Positions 50,318-57,981 of a stretch of 64,000 nt of DNA are shown here, piece by piece. The notes beneath the pieces are model-generated. The model searched no databases. It had not been told where the DNA came from and saw nothing but the letters and a program-made list of their open reading frames with translations. The number at the start of each line of letters is the position of its first letter. Positions within the stretch are counted from its first letter, which is position 1. This DNA is from QHWK01 sp035259385 (GTDB lineage: Bacteria > Acidobacteriota > Vicinamibacteria > Vicinamibacterales > CAVVIG01): assembly GCA_035259385.1 (NCBI GenBank), contig DATFWL010000406.1, forward strand, positions 38,801-102,800. Direction: 5' to 3'. Made by a program: the position numbers and the translations under genes.

Positions 50318-51568
50318 ATGATGGACTCGCTGCTTCGATCCGATCTTCGAGACGAGTCGCCGCTCGCCTTCGGCGGCTTCCGTCTCGATCGCGCCAACGA
50401 GCTTCTCACGCGCGACGGCGTGCGCGTCCCGCTCAGGCCGAAGGCGTTCGCGATGCTGGCCTGCCTGGCCACGTCGCCCGGCCGGCTGATCACGAAGCAG
50501 GATCTGCTGGAGACGCTCTGGCCCGACTCGTTCGTTGGCGACGCGGCGTTGAAGACGTGCATGCGCGAGATTCGCGACGCCCTCGGTGACGACGCCCGCC
50601 GTCCCGAGTACATCGAGACCGCCCATCGCCGCGGCTACCGGTTCATCGCCCGTGTCGAGGCGGCGCAGCCTCACGCGGACTCGCCCTTTGCGCCGCCGCG
50701 GACGCACTACGCGCGCGAGGGAGACGCCAACGTTGCGTATCAGGTGATCGGGACCGGTCCAATCGACCTGGTCATCGTCAACGGCTGGGTCACGCATCTC
50801 GATTACATGTGGTCCGAGCCGTCGTTCGCCTGTTTTCTGTTGTGCCTTGCCTCGGTTGCGCGCGTGATCATTTTCGACGCACGTGGAACGGGCCTCTCGG
50901 ATCGACTGCTGGACGGCCCGACGCCGGAGTCGCGCGTCGACGACGTGCGGATCGTCATGGACGCGGCGGGTTCGGCGCGCGCGGCGCTGCTCGGCTTCTC
51001 GGACGGCGGTCCGATTTCCGCGCTGTTTGCCAGGCGGTATCCCGAGCGCGCGGCCGCGCTGATGATGTTTGGATCGTACGCGAAGGGCACTCGCTCGCCG
51101 GATTATCCCTGGGCCCCGACCGAACGTGAGCGCGGGCATTTCATCGACGCCATCCGGCAGCAGTGGGGTGGCGCCGTCGCCATCGACGACTACGCGCCGA
51201 GCCAGGCGGCCGACGCCGGCTTCCGATCGTGGTGGGGCACGTATCTCCGTGTCAGTGCAGCGCCGGCGTCGGCGATGGCCATGGCGCGGATGAATGCGGC
51301 GCTCGACATCCGCGGCATCGTCCAGGACATCGATGTGCCGACGCTCATTCTGCATCGGCGCGAGGATCGTGTCGCGCCGCTTGCCGGCGCGCGTCACATG
51401 GCAGAGCGCATGCGTACGGCAACGTTCGTCGAGTTGCCCGGCAGAGATCATCTGCCGTTCGTGGGCGATGCCGAAGCCATCGTCGACGCGGTCGAACGGT
51501 TTCTCGGCGCCATCCCTCGCAGCGTTTCGGATCAGCGACCGACGACGGCTCCCGCGATGCCTGGATAA
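50318..51568 (+). CDS. winged-helix DNA-binding domain fused to alpha/beta hydrolase
   Basis: This protein has 416 residues, with AGGAG eight bases before the ATG at 50318. Residues about 15-115 are a ToxR/CadC-type winged helix (VPLRPKAFAMLACLATSPG, VGDAALKTCMREIRDAL, RRGYRFIARV). Residues about 130-400 are an alpha/beta hydrolase with nucleophile Ser in LGFSDGG, Asp in LHRREDRVAP and His in GRDHLPFVGD. The hydrolase triad appears intact, so the domain may cleave or sense an ester-like signal that controls DNA binding. There is no membrane segment. It is divergent from a related regulator across the repeat array. Confidence 0.9.
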   Translation: MMDSLLRSDLRDESPLAFGGFRLDRANELLTRDGVRVPLRPKAFAMLACLATSPGRLITKQDLLETLWPDSFVGDAALKTCMREIRDALGDDARRPEYIETAHRRGYRFIARVEAAQPHADSPFAPPRTHYAREGDANVAYQVIGTGPIDLVIVNGWVTHLDYMWSEPSFACFLLCLASVARVIIFDARGTGLSDRLLDGPTPESRVDDVRIVMDAAGSARAALLGFSDGGPISALFARRYPERAAALMMFGSYAKGTRSPDYPWAPTERERGHFIDAIRQQWGGAVAIDDYAPSQAADAGFRSWWGTYLRVSAAPASAMAMARMNAALDIRGIVQDIDVPTLILHRREDRVAPLAGARHMAERMRTATFVELPGRDHLPFVGDAEAIVDAVERFLGAIPRSVSDQRPTTAPAMPG

Positions 51569-51598
51569 AACACACGGCCGGCCACGGCGCGATGAATA

Positions 51599-53173
51599 AT
51601 GGGTTCGACGCGCCGGGATGATGTCGTGGGTGTAAATGCCGCAGAGCGGCGATGGTCACGGCGGTGGACGCTGGTGGCGACGATCATCGGATCGAGCCTC
51701 ACCTTCATCGACGGAACTGTCGTCAACGTCGCGTTACCGGCGCTCCAGGCCGACCTTCAGGCGACCATCACCGACGTGCAGTGGGTGATCGAGGCGTACG
51801 CGCTGTTTCTCGGGAGCCTGATCCTCGTCGGCGGCTCGCTCGGCGATCAATTCGGCCGCAAGCGGACCTTTCTCGTCGGCGTGACGCTGTTCACGATCGC
51901 GTCGATGGCCTGCGGCCTGGCGCAGTCGACCCGCGCGCTCATCGAGGCGCGCGCGGCACAGGGCATCGGCGCAGCGTTCCTGATGCCGGGCAGTCTCGCC
52001 ATCATCAGCGCGACGTTCGACGACGCCGACCGCGGCCGCGCGATTGGCACGTGGTCGGCGTTCAGCTCGATCACGGCAGCCATCGGCCCGGTCCTCGGCG
52101 GCTGGCTGATCGAGCACGTCAGCTGGCGCGCCGTCTTCTTTCTGAACGTCCCGCTGGCGGCGACGGTCGTCGCGCTGTCCGCGCGGTTCATGGCCGAAAG
52201 CCGTGACGCATCGCGAACGGCGCAGATCGACTGGGCGGGCGCCGCGCTGGCCGTTCTCGGCCTCGGCGGCATCGTGTTTTTTCTGCTCGAGTGGCCGAAC
52301 CCCGACTCCAGCGGGCCGCTCGTGTTCGCGAGCCTGCTGGTCGGTGTGACCTCGCTCGTCGCCCTGATCGTGGTCGAGCGGCGGGTGCCTGCACCGATGC
52401 TGCCCCTGAGCTTGTTTCGATCGCGGACGTTCACGCTGGCCAATCTCCTGACGCTGTTCCTGTACAGCGCGCTGACGGTTGTGTTCTGGCTGGTTCCGTT
52501 GAATCTGATTCAGGTGCGGGAGTACTCGGCGACCGCCGCCGGTGCGGCCCTGCTGCCGTTTCCGATCCTGATGTTCCTGCTGTCGCGATGGTCGGGCGGA
52601 CTCGTCGCCAGCGTTGGCAGCCGTGTGCCGCTGACGATCGGGCCGATTGTCGGCGCGGCTGGCCTGGCGCTCTTCGCGCGCACGGGAATGGCTGGTTCGT
52701 ACTGGACGACGTTCTTTCCAGCGGCCTTCGTGCTCGGGCTGGGCATGGCGATCGTGGTTGCGCCTCTGACCGCCACGGCGATGTCGGCCGTCGAGACGCA
52801 GCATGCCGGCGTGGCGTCGGGCGTCAACAATGCCGTCGCCCGCGTCGCCGGTCTCGTGGCCATTGCGGTGTTCGGCATCGTGCTGGTCCGCAGCTTCGAT
52901 ACGCGGGTGCGTCAGGCCCTCGACCGACTCGAGCTGCCCGAAGCGTCGCGCTCCGCCATCGATCGCGAACTGCCGAAGATGGCCGGCGCCGACGTGGACG
53001 CGGTGATCAGCGGGCCGCAGCGGACCGCCGTGCGGCGAGCCGTCGACGAATCGTTCGTGTCGGCGTTCGCCGTGGTGATGAACGTCGCGGCCGGGGTCGC
53101 CCTGGCTGCCGCCGCCGCCGGCGCGCTGATTCGCCAGGGCGATCTCGGCCGGAACGTACCGCGAGGGCCTTAG
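51599..53173 (+). CDS. MFS multidrug exporter, DHA2 (EmrB/QacA) family
   Basis: This 524-residue protein has about 14 membrane helices. Motif A is GGSLGDQFGRKRTF, and motif C-like VLGGWLIEHVSWRAVFFLNVPLA is typical of drug/proton antiporters of the 14-TM branch. The N-terminus has the diagnostic SSLTFIDGTVVNVALPALQADL. It exports hydrophobic drugs or lipids in exchange for protons. It starts 30 bp after the winged-helix/hydrolase gene and may be its regulatory target. The start codon choice is uncertain because no good ribosome-binding site is seen. Confidence 0.92.
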   Translation: MGSTRRDDVVGVNAAERRWSRRWTLVATIIGSSLTFIDGTVVNVALPALQADLQATITDVQWVIEAYALFLGSLILVGGSLGDQFGRKRTFLVGVTLFTIASMACGLAQSTRALIEARAAQGIGAAFLMPGSLAIISATFDDADRGRAIGTWSAFSSITAAIGPVLGGWLIEHVSWRAVFFLNVPLAATVVALSARFMAESRDASRTAQIDWAGAALAVLGLGGIVFFLLEWPNPDSSGPLVFASLLVGVTSLVALIVVERRVPAPMLPLSLFRSRTFTLANLLTLFLYSALTVVFWLVPLNLIQVREYSATAAGAALLPFPILMFLLSRWSGGLVASVGSRVPLTIGPIVGAAGLALFARTGMAGSYWTTFFPAAFVLGLGMAIVVAPLTATAMSAVETQHAGVASGVNNAVARVAGLVAIAVFGIVLVRSFDTRVRQALDRLELPEASRSAIDRELPKMAGADVDAVISGPQRTAVRRAVDESFVSAFAVVMNVAAGVALAAAAAGALIRQGDLGRNVPRGP

Positions 53174-53223
53174 CGGACGCCCGCGGTCGTGCCAGGCACA
53201 TGCCTTGCCCCTGACTGCGTGAT

Positions 53224-54096
53224 TTACTCGGGAGCCGTCACGCTCGCTACGACCGGGTAGTGATCGGATGCATCGTCGATTCCCCTGACTCCGCCGCCGC
53301 TGGCAATCAGCCCTTTCGTGAAAATCCAGTCGATCGGATGACGATGACCGACGTGCGTCTGCCGCTCGCGGCCCTCGGGGAGAGCGTCGGCAAAGTGCGG
53401 GACGGCGAAGGCGGCGAGCATCGACCGCTGCACCTCCGGCGAGTTGTTGAAATCGCCAGCGATGACGACGCGCTCGTCCGGCTGCCGCGCGGCGTCGGCG
53501 AGGACGTCGTCGAGCTGCCGCTGGCGCAGCCGGTCGTCGCCGCCGCTCTCGACGTGCAGATCGTAGGCGAGCACGCCGGCCGTTCGCGCTCTGAGCGCGA
53601 TGCGCGCGCCGCGGCGCGGCTGGAGCGGATTCAGACGCCATCTGAAGCGCGTTTGCTCGCTGAAGACGATGACCCGCGGATCCTCGATGGGGTACCGGCT
53701 CAGAATCGCCTGGCCGGTGATCGCCGCGACGCCGTTTCCGCCTTCGCCAATCTCCTGGAATTCACCGGCGGCGATCCAGTTCATGCCGAGCCGACGGGCG
53801 AGATCGTGCGCGACATCGCGGCTGCCGCTGCGTCCGCAGAAACGATCGACTTCCTGGAGCAGGAGGACGTCGCCGTCGATTGCCGCCAGCTGGGCGGCGA
53901 TCCGATCGAAGTTGACGCCGCGCTCGATGTTCCAGGTCACGACCTTCAGCGTCTGCCGCATCGCCGCCGGCTTGATCTGGCCCGGCGCGCCATCGACGCG
54001 GTGAATGTCGGCAGCGGTCAACCGCGGTTCGGTGACGTAGCCTGTGAGCCTCAGGATGGCCATGAGCGCGACAATGACGATGATCGTGGATTTCAT
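53224..54096 (-). CDS. endonuclease/exonuclease/phosphatase-family phosphodiesterase
   Basis: This protein has 290 residues. Residues 1-20 form a signal anchor (IIVIVALMAILRLTGYV), so the enzyme faces the periplasm. The EEP motifs are TWNIERG, LLLQEVD, IAGDFNNSP, HPIDWIFTKG and SDHYPVVA. The family cleaves phosphodiesters in nucleic acids, sphingomyelin or inositol phosphates. It is the last gene of cassette B; its ATG immediately follows the TAG of the flippase-like gene with no gap. Its position suggests a role in trimming or recycling the phosphodiester lipid or solute made by that operon. Confidence 0.88.
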   Translation of the reverse strand: MKSTIIVIVALMAILRLTGYVTEPRLTAADIHRVDGAPGQIKPAAMRQTLKVVTWNIERGVNFDRIAAQLAAIDGDVLLLQEVDRFCGRSGSRDVAHDLARRLGMNWIAAGEFQEIGEGGNGVAAITGQAILSRYPIEDPRVIVFSEQTRFRWRLNPLQPRRGARIALRARTAGVLAYDLHVESGGDDRLRQRQLDDVLADAARQPDERVVIAGDFNNSPEVQRSMLAAFAVPHFADALPEGRERQTHVGHRHPIDWIFTKGLIASGGGVRGIDDASDHYPVVASVTAPE

Positions 54097-55020
54097 CTAC
54101 GCCGCCATCCGTTCCTGAGGAACGGGGACCGCTGCGGCCTGGCCCGCGGCCCGGACCGCGAGGAGACCGATGCCGGCGGCTCCCCACACGAGCGATCGGG
54201 CGCGGCGCGCCAGCGCGAGGCTCAGCCCCTGCGGGCCTCCGAGACTCAGGCTCTGCGCCAGTGCCGTCGTCGCCGCTTCGGTGACGCCGAGCTTTCCCGG
54301 AATGAACTGACCGGCGCTGTTCAGCAGCCGGCTGACGCCTTCGAGCACGACCACCGAAGCAATCGTCGGCGCGGCACCGAGCCAGGCGAGCACCAGGTAC
54401 GCCTCGACGAGATTCGTGGCTTCCTGCGCGAGCGCCAGCCCGACCAGCGCCGCCGTCGTGGATCGATCCCGTGCGCCGCCTGCCGAGAAGCGCGCGCACC
54501 AGCGCTTCGCAGACAGGGCGACGGCGATCGTCACGAGCGACCCGACGAGAAACCAGCCGACGAAATGGTAGCGCACCGCGGCGAGCGCGATGCCGGCGAC
54601 GATCAGCGCCGTGGCGGCGATGCTGTAATAGAAGCGCTCGACGACCGCGGCGCCGAGCGCGGCGCGTTCAGGCAGCCGATGGCCGACGAGCAGCGCTTTC
54701 ATCGGCTCGCGCGATACGGCACCCCATGCGAAGTAGCCCGCGGCTTCGCCCGCGACAACGGCCGCGAAGAGCTCGGGCCAGGTTGGACGCTCTGCCGGCT
54801 GCATCGCCAGACGCCAGCCGGCCGCCTGCAGCCAGAATCGTGCGCCCGCGAGCGCCAGAATGAACGCGACGATCGGCGCCAGCGCACGCAGTTGCGACAC
54901 GAGCTCCCTCGCGCCGACCGAGGCGATCGTCCAGGCGAACAAGCCGACGCCGGCCGCCGCCGCAATCGCGAGATACCCGCGCCTGCGGCCGGCAGCCGCC
55001 GTCCCGATGCCCCGGGCCAT
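54097..55020 (-). CDS. flippase-like membrane protein (LPG-synthase TM / UPF0104 type), cassette B
   Basis: This 307-residue protein has about eight helices, including GYLAIAAAAGVGLFAWTIA, ALAPIVAFILALAGARFWLQAAGW and FVGWFLVGSLVTIAVAL. The conserved EAAGYFAWGAVSREPMKALL and GVSRLLNSAGQFIPGKLGVTEA blocks match the membrane part of MprF-type proteins, which move modified lipids across the inner membrane. There is no aminoacyl transferase domain. It is paralogous to the N-terminal 285 residues of the fusion at 40208. It starts with ATG overlapping the upstream stop (TGATG). Confidence 0.85.
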   Translation of the reverse strand: MARGIGTAAAGRRRGYLAIAAAAGVGLFAWTIASVGARELVSQLRALAPIVAFILALAGARFWLQAAGWRLAMQPAERPTWPELFAAVVAGEAAGYFAWGAVSREPMKALLVGHRLPERAALGAAVVERFYYSIAATALIVAGIALAAVRYHFVGWFLVGSLVTIAVALSAKRWCARFSAGGARDRSTTAALVGLALAQEATNLVEAYLVLAWLGAAPTIASVVVLEGVSRLLNSAGQFIPGKLGVTEAATTALAQSLSLGGPQGLSLALARRARSLVWGAAGIGLLAVRAAGQAAAVPVPQERMAA

Positions 55021-55760
55021 CACGCCGCCTTCCGCCGGGGCGCGCGACTCATCGCCGGCACGACGATCTGCCGTGCGCGATCGAGGTCCGCCGGGAAATC
55101 GATTTCGGTCCAGGGCCATCCGTCGGTCGTCACCGCGCGCAGCGGCCACTCCTGGGCCAGCGCGCGGAACGCCATCGGCGCCCAGGCGTTCTCCGCGCCC
55201 GCGGCGATCAGGGCGTCGAGATGCGCGGCCAGTCTCCGGCCGCCGCGCGCTCCGAACTTCAGCACGCCGACGTTTTCCCCATCGGCGTCCCACGGCGCGA
55301 GCTCCTTGCTGAAGTCGATCGCGAAGCCCTGCCACGTTTTCACTTTCATGGTCTCGTCGTCCAGCGGGCTCGACTCGTCGATCAGCGCCGCGTCCTCGAC
55401 CGGCGCGGCGACCAGGCGCAGCAGCAGCTCGGGCGACACCAGGATGTCCGAATTCATGACGACCGCGCCCTCGAGCAGGACCTCGCGCGCGAGCCACAGC
55501 GAATACAGGCTGTTGGTGTCGCGATAGCGCGGGTTGTCGACGAAGCGCGCGCTTGCGCCGAGGTGGTCGCGCAGGCGCTGCTGCTGGTAGCCGGCGACGA
55601 TCGTGACGTCGGCGATGCCGCAGGCGGCGAGCGCGTCGAGCGAGCGTTCGATCAGCGATCGCCCGTCGACCTCGAGCATCGCTTTCGGACGATCGGCCGT
55701 GAGGGATCCCATGCGCTTGCCGTTGCCGGCGGCGAGGATGACAGCTCGTGTTGGAAACAT
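55020..55760 (-). CDS. sugar/alcohol-phosphate cytidylyltransferase-like protein
   Basis: This protein has 246 residues, with GGAG six bases before the ATG at 55760. The nucleotidyltransferase signature is RAVILAAGNGKRMGSLTADRPKAML; DTNSLYSLWLARE and VVMNSDILVSPELLLR follow, the latter carrying the metal-binding Asp. This pattern is closest to LicC-type phosphocholine and inositol-1-phosphate cytidylyltransferases. It should activate an alcohol phosphate as its CDP derivative for the CDP-alcohol transferase encoded 15 bp upstream. The exact alcohol cannot be read from sequence. Confidence 0.85.
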   Translation of the reverse strand: MFPTRAVILAAGNGKRMGSLTADRPKAMLEVDGRSLIERSLDALAACGIADVTIVAGYQQQRLRDHLGASARFVDNPRYRDTNSLYSLWLAREVLLEGAVVMNSDILVSPELLLRLVAAPVEDAALIDESSPLDDETMKVKTWQGFAIDFSKELAPWDADGENVGVLKFGARGGRRLAAHLDALIAAGAENAWAPMAFRALAQEWPLRAVTTDGWPWTEIDFPADLDRARQIVVPAMSRAPRRKAA

Positions 55761-55775
55761 GCCTGGCTCCACTGG

Positions 55776-56957
55776 CTACAGCGAAATCGCCGGCCGAAAC
55801 GGCTGGACGCGGACGCTGCGGATGATGTGTGTGTGAACGGCGGCGACAATCACGAGCGCGGCAACCGCGCCGTACGCCCAGATCTCGGTCAGTGCCGGGA
55901 TGAAGCCGATGGCCGCCTGGACCACGATGAGATGCGCCATGAACGATCGCTTGATGAGCTGCCGGCCCCAGACGGCGAACCGCTGCGTGACGGTGCCGCG
56001 CTGCAGTTCCGCGGCGAGCGCATCGTCGAAGGCGCCGGGGTTGCTGGCCGCGACGCGCGCCCGCAGATAGCCGACCAGCAGCACGATCGCGAGGCTCGCC
56101 AACGCCGCGACGACGGCCGCGGTCGTGTGATGGTCGAAGCCCTCCAGCCGGACGTCGCCCCAGACGATGCCGCCGAGGACGACGAAATACGAGAGGTAGT
56201 CGGTGACCGTTTCGAGCCACGCACCGTACGAAGACTCGCGCAGGCTGCCCCGTGCGACCTCGCCGTCGCAGCAGTCGAAGACCATGCTCGTCCAGTAGAG
56301 CAGGGCGCCGGCGACGCCAGCCCAGTACCCGCCCCTTGCGAACGACAGGCCGGCGAGCACGGCGAGGACGAATCCGACGATGGTGACCTGGTTCGGGCCG
56401 ATCGACCAGCGCAAGAGCCGCCGGCTCACGGGAATCGAGCAGGCGCGGATGTTTCGCGTGAACCAGCCCTCGCCGTCGCCGCCGTTGACGTGGCGCAGGT
56501 AGTCCACTTCCATCCGTGCGACGTCGGCCGCATCGCGAAGGCGGCGGACGAAGCGTGTGCCGATGCGCACGGTGCGCAGGGCACATTCAACGGCAAGGCG
56601 GTGCCGCGCCGATCGCAGGTGCCGCGCCGGTCGCACGCGCTCGGTCGCTTCAAAAGAGAGCAGCATGAGCCCGGTGTCGCGTCCGTGCGCGTCCGCGACG
56701 GCGACGGCGTCCTCGTCCTGCTGCAGTCCGCGACGCAGCAGATCGACGATCGCCTTCGGCTCCGCGATGAGGCTCGTCGGCAGCACCAGCAGGAGATCGG
56801 CGAGCGGCAGGTCGGCGAACGGCCGCTCGTCGGCCACGACGTGAACGCATGTCACACCCGCGCGACGTGCCAGGCGCTGGGCGCGGTCGGCGAGATCGAG
56901 TCCGGCGAAGCGGAGGCCAGGGCAATCGTCGACGATGAGTGCGGCAATGCGATACAT
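55776..56957 (-). CDS. CDP-alcohol phosphotransferase with N-terminal extension
   Basis: This protein has 393 residues, with AAGGA ahead of the ATG at 56957. Residues about 1-145 form an alpha/beta domain resembling a worn-down nucleotidyltransferase (LADLLLVLPTSLIAEPKAIVDLL). Residues about 165-390 are the membrane CDP-alcohol transferase: IGPNQVTIVGFVLAVLAG and the motif DCCDGEVARGSLRESSYGAW. The usual D..DG..AR........G...D...D motif has Glu in place of the third Asp. The layout recalls bifunctional inositol-phosphate cytidylyltransferase/DIPP synthases with the active cytidylyltransferase in a separate gene. It would join the activated alcohol to a lipid or alcohol acceptor. Confidence 0.85.
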   Translation of the reverse strand: MYRIAALIVDDCPGLRFAGLDLADRAQRLARRAGVTCVHVVADERPFADLPLADLLLVLPTSLIAEPKAIVDLLRRGLQQDEDAVAVADAHGRDTGLMLLSFEATERVRPARHLRSARHRLAVECALRTVRIGTRFVRRLRDAADVARMEVDYLRHVNGGDGEGWFTRNIRACSIPVSRRLLRWSIGPNQVTIVGFVLAVLAGLSFARGGYWAGVAGALLYWTSMVFDCCDGEVARGSLRESSYGAWLETVTDYLSYFVVLGGIVWGDVRLEGFDHHTTAAVVAALASLAIVLLVGYLRARVAASNPGAFDDALAAELQRGTVTQRFAVWGRQLIKRSFMAHLIVVQAAIGFIPALTEIWAYGAVAALVIVAAVHTHIIRSVRVQPFRPAISL

Positions 56958-56969
56958 GGCGTCAGTCCT

Positions 56970-57959
56970 TCAGAACGCGGCGCGCTCGTCGAGAAACAGT
57001 TGGACTTCGAACCACCAGCGCGGCTGGTAGATCGCGTGGACGGGGATGCCCGCCAGCTCGCCCGCGGTTCCGTAGGTGAGCTGAAACCGCGTCGTTTCGC
57101 CGTTGCTGCGATTGCGGATTTCGAAGTCGCTCCGCGCCAGGTTCGTGTAGCGGCGGCCGTCGATGGTCGCGGTCCGGAGCAGCGTCGACGACTTCATCGT
57201 GAGGTCGTAGAAGACGCCGTAGTAGACGTAGGGCGTCGGCGCTGACGGCGGCTTGAAGCTGCCGCCTGGCTGGCTGTACGCGCTGGTGCTCTGCCGGACC
57301 AGGTCCGCCAGCGCGAGCAGGAATCCGGGCCGCGTGCCCGCCGGCAAGGTCACCGATCGCGACTCGCCGTCGCGGGCGGCGCCGGCCGGTCCGTCGACGA
57401 GCGCGAGCAGCGGATCGATGTCGCGGAACGTCAGATCGCGCTCGACGCGGACCGTCTTCACGTCGGCGCGGGCCTCCTGCGACGTCGCGACGCCCTGGAT
57501 GGCGCGGTAGACGTAGCCGCTGCGTCCCTGTTCCGATGCGAGCTGCGATTCCGCCTCCGCAATCGACTGCTCCGTCGACTGCTTCATCACGCCGATGACG
57601 TGCGCCTCCGACCCCTGCATGTCCTCGGCGATGTAGCCCCAGCGGTTGATCTGCCGCGGTGCGCGCTGCGGGTCGGAACCGATCAGGACGTCGAGCCCGA
57701 AGCCGCCGTTGTCGTCGCCGCGCCACGTGATGCGCGCGCCGCCGACGTCGTCCTTGCTGATCCAGAAGAGCAGCGGCCGGACCTTCGCGAGCATCCGGTA
57801 CTTGTGCTCGGCGACCGACGGCAGCGCGGCCGGACGCTTCGCAACCGCCGGCAGGGCACCGCCGCCTTCCGCGGCGAGGGTGGCATCATGGGGCGCAAGC
57901 ACCGCCGTGGCGACGGCGCACAGCGCAGCGACTTCAATAAGGCGTCTGGTGAACGTCAT
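56970..57959 (-). CDS. secreted YQPRWW protein, cassette B copy
   Basis: This 329-residue protein has GGAG before the ATG and a signal peptide to about residue 30. It is homologous along its length to 39270-40211. Shared blocks include RPLLFWISKDDVGGARI, VLIGSDPQRAPRQINRWGYI, IGVMKQSTEQSIAEAES, LPAGTRPGFLLALADL, YVYYGVFYDL and the C-terminal YQPRWWFEVQLFLDE. It sits between the TonB-dependent receptor (22 bp upstream) and the CDP-alcohol transferase (12 bp downstream). No known family was recognised; a periplasmic partner of the receptor is the best guess. Confidence 0.8.
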   Translation of the reverse strand: MTFTRRLIEVAALCAVATAVLAPHDATLAAEGGGALPAVAKRPAALPSVAEHKYRMLAKVRPLLFWISKDDVGGARITWRGDDNGGFGLDVLIGSDPQRAPRQINRWGYIAEDMQGSEAHVIGVMKQSTEQSIAEAESQLASEQGRSGYVYRAIQGVATSQEARADVKTVRVERDLTFRDIDPLLALVDGPAGAARDGESRSVTLPAGTRPGFLLALADLVRQSTSAYSQPGGSFKPPSAPTPYVYYGVFYDLTMKSSTLLRTATIDGRRYTNLARSDFEIRNRSNGETTRFQLTYGTAGELAGIPVHAIYQPRWWFEVQLFLDERAAF

Positions 57960-57981
57960 GTCAGTGCTCCGGTGACTGCGG

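Noticed and set aside
51734..53641. A 635-codon minus-strand open frame across the MFS exporter
   Set aside because: The exporter on the other strand has clear MFS motifs; this frame is repetitive Arg/Gly/Asp sequence without domains.
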